A DNA stretch of 31,277 nt from Ruminococcaceae bacterium UBA1244 (GTDB lineage Bacteria > Bacillota > Clostridia > Oscillospirales > Acutalibacteraceae), in NCBI GenBank assembly GCA_002308635.1, contig DBWG01000010.1:1-31277 (forward strand), given 5' to 3'. The notes below the pieces were generated by a model. It ran no database searches. It was not told where the DNA came from and saw nothing but the letters and a program-made list of their open reading frames with translations. Below, piece after piece: positions 1 through 7,019 of the stretch; position 1 is the stretch's first letter; the number at the start of each line of letters is the position of its first letter. A program made the translations under genes and the position numbers.

Positions 1-31
1 TTCTGTTATTCCGTTATTTTTCATAACTCCT

Positions 32-59
32 ATTATACCATACTTTCTCCATTTTTCAA
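32..59 (-). promoter_or_regulatory. Candidate leftward sigma-A promoter at the window edge
   Basis: Read on the minus strand there is TTGAAA (54-59), a 16-bp spacer, and TATAAT (32-37) preceded by TGG, an extended -10. It points left, out of the window. An ATG on the minus strand at 24-22 opens eight codons that stay open to the edge. It lies only about 8 bases after the -10, so it would be nearly leaderless. The promoter elements are seen; the gene is a guess. Confidence 0.5.
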
Positions 60-122
60 AATTGATTTCCGTGAATATATCTTTCTTGTATGATGTTTAT
101 GTAAAAAAATAGTAAAAAATTG

Positions 123-152
123 TTGAATTAATATATAATTATGTGATAAAAT
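123..152 (+). promoter_or_regulatory. Candidate promoter of the pullulanase gene
   Basis: TTGAAT (123-128) and TAAAAT (147-152) are separated by 18 bp in very AT-rich DNA, about 37 bases before the TTG start. The region is so AT-rich that other pairings are possible, such as TATAAT at 134-139 without a good -35, so this is weak. Confidence 0.35.
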
Positions 153-188
153 CAATGTGAGAATGCAATCATTGATGGAGGGATAAGG

Positions 189-3100
189 TTGCGGATAATT
201 AATAAAATATTCGGGATCGCACTTTCGATTGCGATCACATCAGGAGGTACAGTAATGGTCAATGCAGTAAAAGACACAGAAAAACCGGAAAAGACAGAAA
301 CAGTCTATGCCCATGAACTTGATGCTCAGGCATATACAGGAAATGATCTCGGTGCAGTCTATACAAAAAATGCAACTACCTTTAAGGTATGGGCGCCTAC
401 AGCTTCAAGAGTAGCAGTGAGGCTTTATAAAACAGGCAGTTCCGATGAGAAGGGGGCACAGGACGTTTCTACAACGTCAATGACAAAGGGTGAAAACGGT
501 GTATGGAGCGTCCGTCTTGAGGGCGACAAAAAAAATCTTTATTATACATATCTTGTGACTATAGACGGTGTTACAAGGGAAACAGCTGATATCTATGCAA
601 AGGCTGCCGGAGTAAACGGTAACCGCAGCATGATCGTTGATCTTGACTCAACAGATCCTGAGGGATGGAGCAGGGACAGTCATGTGCTTTATGATAGTCC
701 TACGGACGCTGTTGTCTGGGAGGTACATATAAAGGACTTCTCACACAGTGAGGTTTCGGGAATATCGGTCAAACACAAGGGCAAATACCTTGCCTTTACC
801 GAAAAGGGTACAACGCTCAACGATGAGGGACAGTACCCGACCTGTATCGAATACCTCAAAAAGCTTGGCGTTACCCATGTTCAGCTTCTTCCGGTATATG
901 ACTACGCTACAGTTGATGAATCGGATGCGGATTCGGATGAATTCAACTGGGGCTATGACCCGAAAAACTATAATGTTCCGGAAGGGTCATATTCAACGGA
1001 TCCGTTTGACGGAAATGTGCGCATAAATGAGTTCAAGCAAATGATAATGGCTCTGCATGGGGCAGGCATCGGCGTTATTATGGATGTTGTTTTCAACCAT
1101 ACTTTCACTGCAAAAGGCGGATGGTTCGAGATGACTGTTCCGGGATATTATTACCGCATGACTCCGGACGGAGATTTCAGCGACGGTTCAGGCTGCGGCA
1201 ACGAAACTGCAAGCGACCATCTTATGTACCGGAAATATATGGTGGATTCTATCCTTTATTGGACTAACGAATATCATATTGACGGATTCCGTTTTGACCT
1301 TATGGGACTTCACGATGTTGATACGATGAACGAGATAAGAAATGCCCTTGACACAAAGGTGACAGACGGAAAGAAGATAATCCTTTACGGCGAACCCTGG
1401 ACAGGCGGAGAGATCGGTACAAAAGCAAAAACTGCGGTCAAGGACAATGTAAAGCTGCTAGACAGCAGGATCGGTGTTTTCAATGATGAATTCCGTGACG
1501 CAGTAAAGGGTCATGTGTTCAACGCACACGAAAAGGGCTTCGTACAGAGCGGCGGCAGCAAGAGCAGCCTTATTGCAGGCATTGGTGCAAATACCGTAAA
1601 AAATGAATGCATGAAAGCTCCGACACAGTCTGTGGCTTATGTTTCCGCACATGATAACTTTACACTTTATGACAAGCTTGTTCTTTCGGTAAAGAACGAT
1701 CAGAGCTATGCGCTGCGTGATGAACAGCTTGTAGATATGAACAGGCTTTCTGCTGCGCTCGTACTTACTTCTCAGGGAATAAGCTTCATGCAGGCGGGCG
1801 AGGAGTTTGCAAGGACAAAGCAGGGCGATGAAAACAGCTATATAAGCCCTGCCGGACTTAACGAGCTTGACTGGAACCGTACAGCAGAGTATGCCGATCT
1901 TGTGTCATATTATTCCGGACTTATAGAACTGAGAAAGAATTTTGCACCGTTCCGTGACCCGACATCAGCCTCTGCAAAAAGTATGCAGTTTACCGATGAT
2001 GTTGAAGGAGTAGTTGCATATACTCTTGAAAACAAGATCACGCCGGATAAGGAATGGTCTTATGCGGCGGCTGTTTTCAACGGCTCGGACAAACAAAAGA
2101 CCGTGACTCTCAAGGCTGCCGCCGGAAGTACACTCCCGAATGAATGGACTGTCGTTGTCAATAAGACCGAAGCCGGAATACAGTCACTCGGAACGATAAA
2201 GGGCAGCACTGTGACCGTGCCGCCGTACAGCGCACTGGTTCTTGCAGACAAGAAAAGCTTTGACAGGCTCTCGCTTGCTTCTGAAAGCTGCACAGTAAGA
2301 GCCGAATACAGAGATTCCGATACGGATGAGCTTATTTCGTCACGCACCTACAAGGGAATATCGGGTTCGGCTTATGTCACTTCGGAAAATAAATCCCTCG
2401 ATATTTACTATGACCTTGAAAGAACAGAGGGCAATACCTCCGGCAACTTTACAAAAGAGCCTAAGACCGTAAAGTATTATTACAAAAAATTCAGCGGCAG
2501 GATAATTGATCTCAACGTCAGATATCTAAAGGATGTCAGCGAGATAATGGGCGGCGGAGAAACGGAAGCTGCTGCCTCTTATACACAAAAAATACGTGAG
2601 GGCAGTGAGTATTCCGCTCCGGTAAAAAAGATCGGCGGTATGGTGCCTGACCTGTCACGATTCCCGTCAAACGCTGTCGGACAGGCAGGAACAGAAAATA
2701 TAACCGTCAGCTATTACTATGCCGTTCCGGAAAAAACAGACCTTGTACTGCATTATTACAGCCCTGATTCCGCCGGCGTGAACGCTTATGTATATCAGGA
2801 TGAGGACGGTGAGATCAATGAGCTTACCGAAAGCTCAGGCAGCCCGATGCAGCCTGACAGCGGACTCGGAAAAGGCTGGTTCACTCTCCGCATCGCAAAC
2901 GCAGGAAACAAGGAAGAGCTTAGAGCAAAGTTCTTATCACCGGATAAGAGCTTTTCGGACAGCAAGGTATACAGCCCGTCTAAAGAGGTGTGGATAGAAA
3001 ACGGCGCTATGACCGGAACAGGTACAGTAAACATAATATGTTTTGACGACAGCGGAAAAATATTAAAAACCAGTGTCCTCTCCGGAAAAGAGGGTACTGC

Positions 3101-3353
3101 CTACATCGTTCCCGAAGAAGAACTTGAAGGTATGCGGATTTCTTCAAAGCCTTCAAACAGCAGCGGCACTTTTTCTGATTCGCCGGAATATGTGATATAT
3201 GGCTATGAACCTGCCGTTGAGGAGGATGACTCAAAAAAGAATCTGCTGTCCGCTGTTATGCTTATTTCTGCAGCAGCAGCGTTTTGTGCGGCAGTGATGT
3301 TTTTCATGTCCTACAGAAAACGTAAAAAACGCATAGATAATATACAGAGATGA
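189..3353 (+). CDS. pulA: Secreted, membrane-anchored type I pullulanase (GH13)
   Basis: Predicted to hydrolyse alpha-1,6 branches of pullulan, starch or glycogen outside the cell. An N-terminal hydrophobic signal segment (about residues 4-26) is followed by a CBM48-like domain. The GH13 barrel carries the type I signature FNWGYDP (252-258) and a complete catalytic set: DVVFNH (299-304), nucleophile D370 in GFRFDLMG, acid/base E402 in GEPW, and D489 in AHDN. The last 350 residues are extra to the family core: a MucBP-like segment (about 700-768), a possible CBM26-like starch-binding segment (about 849-941, W and VWIENG motifs), a second MucBP-like segment (about 948-1007), then a transmembrane helix (about 1018-1042) and a basic tail. 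The start is TTG with GGAGGG six bases upstream; it keeps the signal peptide, while the next ATG (254) would remove most of it. Catalytic assignment is firm; C-terminal domain names are tentative. Confidence 0.9.
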   Translation: MRIINKIFGIALSIAITSGGTVMVNAVKDTEKPEKTETVYAHELDAQAYTGNDLGAVYTKNATTFKVWAPTASRVAVRLYKTGSSDEKGAQDVSTTSMTKGENGVWSVRLEGDKKNLYYTYLVTIDGVTRETADIYAKAAGVNGNRSMIVDLDSTDPEGWSRDSHVLYDSPTDAVVWEVHIKDFSHSEVSGISVKHKGKYLAFTEKGTTLNDEGQYPTCIEYLKKLGVTHVQLLPVYDYATVDESDADSDEFNWGYDPKNYNVPEGSYSTDPFDGNVRINEFKQMIMALHGAGIGVIMDVVFNHTFTAKGGWFEMTVPGYYYRMTPDGDFSDGSGCGNETASDHLMYRKYMVDSILYWTNEYHIDGFRFDLMGLHDVDTMNEIRNALDTKVTDGKKIILYGEPWTGGEIGTKAKTAVKDNVKLLDSRIGVFNDEFRDAVKGHVFNAHEKGFVQSGGSKSSLIAGIGANTVKNECMKAPTQSVAYVSAHDNFTLYDKLVLSVKNDQSYALRDEQLVDMNRLSAALVLTSQGISFMQAGEEFARTKQGDENSYISPAGLNELDWNRTAEYADLVSYYSGLIELRKNFAPFRDPTSASAKSMQFTDDVEGVVAYTLENKITPDKEWSYAAAVFNGSDKQKTVTLKAAAGSTLPNEWTVVVNKTEAGIQSLGTIKGSTVTVPPYSALVLADKKSFDRLSLASESCTVRAEYRDSDTDELISSRTYKGISGSAYVTSENKSLDIYYDLERTEGNTSGNFTKEPKTVKYYYKKFSGRIIDLNVRYLKDVSEIMGGGETEAAASYTQKIREGSEYSAPVKKIGGMVPDLSRFPSNAVGQAGTENITVSYYYAVPEKTDLVLHYYSPDSAGVNAYVYQDEDGEINELTESSGSPMQPDSGLGKGWFTLRIANAGNKEELRAKFLSPDKSFSDSKVYSPSKEVWIENGAMTGTGTVNIICFDDSGKILKTSVLSGKEGTAYIVPEEELEGMRISSKPSNSSGTFSDSPEYVIYGYEPAVEEDDSKKNLLSAVMLISAAAAFCAAVMFFMSYRKRKKRIDNIQR

Positions 3354-3357
3354 ATAT

Positions 3358-3390
3358 ATGACCGCCGTCTTTATGATGTGCGGTCATTTG
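3358..3390 (+). terminator. Hairpin after the pullulanase gene
   Basis: ATGACCGC (3358-3365) pairs perfectly with GCGGTCAT (3380-3387) across a 14-base loop, starting five bases after the stop. Only a short T-rich run (TTGTTT) follows, so this is a plausible but weak intrinsic terminator. Confidence 0.5.
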
Positions 3391-3421
3391 TTTGAGCCGT
3401 AAACAACGGTTTTATCGGGTA

Positions 3422-3450
3422 TTGAAAAATTGTTCTGTATATGGTAAAAT
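3422..3450 (+). promoter_or_regulatory. Sigma-A promoter of the repeat-rich surface protein
   Basis: TTGAAA (3422-3427), exactly 17 bp, then TAAAAT (3445-3450), preceded by TGG (extended -10). It lies about 65 bases before the ATG at 3516 and after the hairpin that closes the pullulanase gene, so the next gene probably has its own transcript. Confidence 0.65.
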
Positions 3451-3515
3451 TATTGTGTATGTTTTTGTGATATGCAAATGAACGCAAATAAAAAATATAA
3501 GGAGGAGAAATTTCA

Positions 3516-5093
3516 ATGAAAAAAGTTATTACAGTGCTTAGCTGTGCGGCGGTGATTGTTTCAGACTTGCCTCTGACAGTTTCGGCAGAGCCTGATAACA
3601 AGAATACAAAGCTACCGTTTGAGGTAACAGCGCCCGCAACCGTTTCTCTTTCATGGCTTGAAGGAGGAGATTCACCCACTTCAATGAACGCTGTATGGTC
3701 TATGAACGACAGTATGTGCAAGTGGCTGAGCGAAGCTTCCGACCCCAATACCCATGACGCAGTGCTGGAAAAGCTTCAGGCGGACTATGGCCTGAGCGAG
3801 GTCTGGGTGAATGCTCAGATCGACTGGGTGATCGATGACCCCGAAGCAGGCTGGCACTATACACCGTACTGGGACGGCGAAGAAACAACGGACGAAGACG
3901 GTGTTAAGACATGGTACGGATTTGGCCATGACAAGGACTGGCAGTCAAGAACAGGTGAGTGGGATGTAGTAGAATGCGGAGTTTATCCGAAAACCGTAAA
4001 TGAATGTTGGATACTGAGGGGGAGACCCATCGACAACAATCCCGAATACACCGAAGAGAACAGAGCAGCCGCCAATGAATGGTTCTACGGAAACGATCTC
4101 ATTATCGGACTCAAAAATCAGCTCAAAGACGGCCAGTATACTCTTGTTGAAACTGACCCCGAAACACACGATCAGGCAATTAAGATAGACTGGACAGAGC
4201 ATACCGCATATATTCGTGTACGCTGGGCTGTTACAGCGGTTGAAGAAGACGATACCAGAACGCCGATATTCTCTGACTGGTCAGAAATCGCCTCATACGG
4301 CAAGGATTCCAAGCCCTTTGTACCTTTTACAAAGGAAACTCTTGCCGCACCGGTCATCAGCGGTCTGAAATATTATCCCGATGAGTTCAACGGATATCCT
4401 CAGATAGCCGTAACGCTTACCGTTCCGGAAGAACTCAGCAGCGGTCTGACAAATGTGACTGCAAGAGGCGGAGATATCCATGTAGAATGGGAAGCAAGAG
4501 TCCCCGGCGGAGATTGGGTAGGCTTGCAGGGCGACGGTACGATCACCGCCGGCGAATGTGTTATCGCTCTACAGAATCTTGCAAATCATATTATGGATAA
4601 AAACAAAGAGGCAGGTATAGAAAGTTCCGATATCATCCTTGAAAATGGTTCTTCAATAGAGCTTCGTGCCCGTTACTACTGCAGTCAGTACAGTTATTTG
4701 CACGGCGATTATCTCGGAGAGTTCTATACGGATTATTCACAGGTCCTTACATTCGGTTCCCAGGAAATGAGCAAGCCCGAAGAGGTGTCTGTTGTCGAAT
4801 CGAGCGCCGAAGAGGAAAGCAAAACAGAAGCATCAAAGGCAGAAATAAGCAAGACGGAAGCGTCAAAGGCGGAGATAAGCAAGACCGAAGCTTCAAAAGC
4901 AGAGGAGAGCAAAAAGTCTTCATTCCCGTGGTGGATAATAATTATCATCGTTGTTGTTATCATAATAATTATAATAATCATCATTATCCTTATCCTTTCA
5001 AAGAGGAAGAAAGACGACGATGACAACAACAAAACTCCTCCCGCAAATACACCTGTAAACCCCATAGTTGACCCAAACAATACACAGAGATAA
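3516..5093 (+). CDS. Unrecognised exported protein with repeat stalk and isoleucine-rich membrane anchor
   Basis: I do not recognise the family. The 525-residue product starts with a signal peptide (MKKVITVLS..., likely cleaved after VSA, about residue 25), preceded by AAGGAGGAG. The long extracellular part is rich in Trp, Asp and Glu. Segments around 230-265 (YIRVRWAV...SDWSE) and 280-420 look like beta-sandwich, fibronectin- or Ig-like domains, by eye only. Residues 435-464 are three copies of a 10-residue Ser/Lys/Thr/Glu/Ala unit forming a stalk. Residues 472-494 are WW followed by a membrane helix of almost only Ile and Val, with 10 Ile in a row, then a basic stop-transfer (SKRKK) and an Asp/Asn/Pro-rich tail. 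No sortase motif was seen. It follows the pullulanase, which has the same anchor layout, so a surface-binding role is possible but unproven. Confidence 0.8.
   Translation: MKKVITVLSCAAVIVSDLPLTVSAEPDNKNTKLPFEVTAPATVSLSWLEGGDSPTSMNAVWSMNDSMCKWLSEASDPNTHDAVLEKLQADYGLSEVWVNAQIDWVIDDPEAGWHYTPYWDGEETTDEDGVKTWYGFGHDKDWQSRTGEWDVVECGVYPKTVNECWILRGRPIDNNPEYTEENRAAANEWFYGNDLIIGLKNQLKDGQYTLVETDPETHDQAIKIDWTEHTAYIRVRWAVTAVEEDDTRTPIFSDWSEIASYGKDSKPFVPFTKETLAAPVISGLKYYPDEFNGYPQIAVTLTVPEELSSGLTNVTARGGDIHVEWEARVPGGDWVGLQGDGTITAGECVIALQNLANHIMDKNKEAGIESSDIILENGSSIELRARYYCSQYSYLHGDYLGEFYTDYSQVLTFGSQEMSKPEEVSVVESSAEEESKTEASKAEISKTEASKAEISKTEASKAEESKKSSFPWWIIIIIVVVIIIIIIIIIILILSKRKKDDDDNNKTPPANTPVNPIVDPNNTQR
4818..4907 (+). 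repeat. Three 30-bp tandem repeats inside the surface-protein gene
   Basis: Units 4818-4847, 4848-4877 and 4878-4907 each begin AGC AAR AC and encode a 10-residue Ser-Lys-Thr-Glu-Ala-Ser-Lys-Ala-Glu-Xaa unit. Most differences between copies are at third codon positions, so the repeat is under protein-level constraint or is not recent. It forms the stalk just before the membrane helix. Confidence 0.85.
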
Positions 5094-5100
5094 CAATACA

Positions 5101-5142
5101 AACGCCCTTCCGAAACATAAGACCGGAAGGGCGTTGATTTTT
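5101..5142. terminator. Bidirectional terminator between two convergent genes
   Basis: A perfect 12-bp stem, AACGCCCTTCCG (5101-5112) with CGGAAGGGCGTT (5124-5135), has an 11-base loop. GATTTTTAT follows on the plus strand and TGTATTGTT on the minus strand. It sits between the plus-strand gene ending at 5093 and the minus-strand gene ending at 5155, so it can serve both. Confidence 0.85.
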
Positions 5143-5154
5143 ATATTCGGTATT

Positions 5155-6087
5155 TTATTGATCCTCAAAGAGAGGCGTGGAAAAATATCTCTCGGCTGTG
5201 TCTGGAAGTATGGTAACGACAGTCTTTCCTGCGCCAAGCTTTTCGGCAAGCTTCAATGCTGCGGCAACATTTGTGCCGGCCGATATGCCGCACATTATGC
5301 CTTCCATGCTTGCAAGCTTCTTTGCGGTGTCGATGGCTTCTTCATCGGTGACGATATAAATATGGTCATAGATATTTGTGTTGAGAATGGACGGGATTAT
5401 ACCGTCGCCAATGCCCATCTGGAGATGTGTTCCGATGGTACCTCCTGCAAGTATGGCGGCGTGTTCGGGTTCTACCGCCCAGATCTCCATATCCGGATAC
5501 TGCTTTTTCAGAGTTTCGCCTATGCCTGTGATAGTTCCTCCGGTTCCGATGCCGGAGCAGAAGCCGTCTATCCTTCCTGCGGTCTGTTCGAGTATTTCGA
5601 GAGCCGTGTAATACTTGTGGGCATAGACATTGTTTTCATTTTCAAACTGCTGGGGCACAAAAACACGGGGATCATCCTTCTCCATCTGCAAAGCGGTGTC
5701 GAGACACTGCTGTATGCACTTTCCGATGTCGCTGTCATCGTGGATGAGGATAACATCAGCACCGTAATGGCGGACGAGCTTTCTGCGCTCCTCACTTACG
5801 GAGTCCGGCATGATTATTATTGTCTTATAGCCCTTTACCGCACCGACAAGAGCAAGACCTATGCCCTGGTTGCCGCTGGTTGGCTCTACAATGATGGTGT
5901 CGGGTCTTATCTTGCCTTCCTTTTCCGCCATTTTTATCATGTTGAAGGCAGTTCTTGTTTTTATCGAGCCTCCGACGTTAAGTCCCTCGAACTTTACAAG
6001 TATTTCGGCGTTTCCGGGCTTGTTGATGCGGTTGAGTCTTATCATCGGCGTATGGCCGATAGCTTCCAAAATATTGTTGTAAACCAT
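5155..6087 (-). CDS. cysK: PLP-dependent cysteine synthase homologue
   Basis: Predicted O-acetylserine sulfhydrylase, making cysteine from O-acetylserine and sulfide. The 310 residues match the family's usual length. Visible motifs are the PLP-lysine region GGSIKTR (near residue 40), the substrate loop TSGNQGIGLA, the phosphate loop GTGGTITG, EPEHAAILAGG, GISAGTN and the C-terminal LPDTAERY. The usual GGSxKDR is GGSIKTR here, and the usual SGNTG is SGNQG, so the substrate may not be the textbook one; a cystathionine synthase-like or other beta-replacement enzyme is possible. The ATG has GAGG about 10 bases upstream. The gene stands alone with its own promoter and terminator. No serine acetyltransferase gene is present in the window. 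Confidence 0.85.
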   Translation of the reverse strand: MVYNNILEAIGHTPMIRLNRINKPGNAEILVKFEGLNVGGSIKTRTAFNMIKMAEKEGKIRPDTIIVEPTSGNQGIGLALVGAVKGYKTIIIMPDSVSEERRKLVRHYGADVILIHDDSDIGKCIQQCLDTALQMEKDDPRVFVPQQFENENNVYAHKYYTALEILEQTAGRIDGFCSGIGTGGTITGIGETLKKQYPDMEIWAVEPEHAAILAGGTIGTHLQMGIGDGIIPSILNTNIYDHIYIVTDEEAIDTAKKLASMEGIMCGISAGTNVAAALKLAEKLGAGKTVVTILPDTAERYFSTPLFEDQ

Positions 6088-6122
6088 AGCTTTTTAACCT
6101 CGTAAAAAATAATTTCCTGTCG

Positions 6123-6151
6123 ATTATACCACAGTGTTTCCGAAAAATAAA
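6123..6151 (-). promoter_or_regulatory. Extended -10 promoter of the cysteine synthase gene
   Basis: On the minus strand TGGTATAAT (6131-6123) is an ideal extended -10. The hexamer 17 bp upstream is TTTATT (6151-6146), a poor -35, as is common with extended -10 promoters. It leaves a leader of about 28 bases before the ATG. Confidence 0.55.
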
Positions 6152-6183
6152 GAGGATAATCAAATAATCTCGTTCGTAACTCA

Positions 6184-6215
6184 TTGACAAGCAAAAGAAA
6201 AGAAGATAGTATAAT
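6184..6215 (+). promoter_or_regulatory. Promoter of the 85-residue orphan gene
   Basis: A consensus TTGACA (6184-6189) is followed by TAGTAT at 17 bp (6207-6212) and by an overlapping consensus TATAAT at 20 bp (6210-6215). The -35 is perfect; which -10 is used is open. AAGGAG (6231-6236) and the ATG at 6246 follow. Confidence 0.55.
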
Positions 6216-6245
6216 ATATACATACCAAAAAAGGAGCTGCTGATA

Positions 6246-6503
6246 ATGCTTTGTGAAAGTCTTCCCGGTATAGAGTGGTTTGCAAACGACAACCCATATA
6301 CAGAATGTAACTTCAAGTTCCACTATATCATAATTCCGGACGTGAAGGAGGAGACCATGACCGTAAAGATATGGCACGGGATATTCTGCTATGAAAAAAG
6401 CATTGACGAGATCGTGTCAGAACGTGTATTTCCGCTCACAAAGGGCGGACGTGAAGAAATGATAAACTATATCCGTCAGGAAAACGGCGCCTACCGTCAG
6501 TAA
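6246..6503 (+). CDS. Small protein of unknown function
   Basis: I recognise no family. The 85-residue product begins MLCESLPGIEW, contains FKFHYIIIPD and a basic region near FPLTKGGREEM, and has no signal peptide or membrane segment, so it is probably cytosolic. It is believable as a gene because it has a consensus -35, an AAGGAG ribosome site nine bases before the ATG, and a terminator hairpin that starts in its last codons. It is transcribed alone, divergently from the cysteine synthase gene and convergently with a lipoprotein gene. Confidence 0.7.
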   Translation: MLCESLPGIEWFANDNPYTECNFKFHYIIIPDVKEETMTVKIWHGIFCYEKSIDEIVSERVFPLTKGGREEMINYIRQENGAYRQ

Positions 6504-6516
6504 GCGCCGTTTTTGT
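6482..6516. terminator. Shared terminator at the end of the small orphan gene
   Basis: AAACGGCGC (6482-6490) pairs with GCGCCGTTT (6504-6512) and is followed by TTGTTA. The left arm lies in the last codons of the plus-strand gene. Read leftward the same stem is followed by TTTTCC, so it can also end the minus-strand lipoprotein transcript, whose stop is at 6516. Confidence 0.8.
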
Positions 6517-7004
6517 TATTTGTCATAGAATGTTATTTTCATGTCACCGGATATTATGCGCAGAGGATCGCCGCTTTTATCGGTGAGGAGCGAGACGGAG
6601 GAATCCTTGTTTGAAAATTCATAGTTTTCCCCGTGCTGTGCGGTAAACGAGAAGCCGTCCGAAGCTATGGAATCAAAAATCGTTTTTACCCTTGCAGGCA
6701 GAGAAGTCTTTGGAAGCAGGAGATTTTCGTTTTTGCACATAAGGCTGCCAAGTGATACGGACACAGTTCCGTCAGAACTTTTGAAGCACAGTCCGGAAAG
6801 GCTTTCGGGAGAGCTGAAAGTCAGCGAGGATGTGTTTTTGTTAAGGCAGCTTATGCGGCATTTGTATGTCTCGTCTTTAAAGGTTATCACTGCATCATTG
6901 TCTGCCGATATATGCGGAGAGGGTACAGAGCTTTGTGAAGAGCATCCCGAAAGGACAGAAGCCGTACACACGGCTGTGAGAATGACCGCCGGTATTTTTT
7001 TCAA
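6516..7004 (-). CDS. Small putative lipoprotein
   Basis: The 162-residue product starts MKKIPAVILT, has a hydrophobic signal segment and a lipobox LSGC with C21 as the lipidated cysteine, so it should be anchored on the outer face of the membrane. The mature part is mainly predicted beta strand (for example FKDETYKCRISCLN, GDMKITFYDK), which recalls LolA-like barrels of small Clostridia lipoproteins; this is a loose resemblance. The start is TTG with GGTGAT upstream. The only nearby ATG (7009) is out of frame, and the TTG gives a proper MKK signal start. It lies 15 bases after the NAD(P)HX-repair gene and is probably cotranscribed. No function can be assigned. Confidence 0.75.
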   Translation of the reverse strand: MKKIPAVILTAVCTASVLSGCSSQSSVPSPHISADNDAVITFKDETYKCRISCLNKNTSSLTFSSPESLSGLCFKSSDGTVSVSLGSLMCKNENLLLPKTSLPARVKTIFDSIASDGFSFTAQHGENYEFSNKDSSVSLLTDKSGDPLRIISGDMKITFYDK

Positions 7005-7019
7005 AGCATCACCGTATTT

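Noticed and set aside
4818..4907. CRISPR or mobile repeat in the surface-protein gene
   Set aside because: The repeats are contiguous, in frame and differ mostly at wobble positions, so they are a coding repeat.
5068..6105. 345-codon plus-strand frame antisense to cysK
   Set aside because: It runs through the terminator at 5101-5135, has no ribosome site, and overlaps an intact cysteine synthase homologue.
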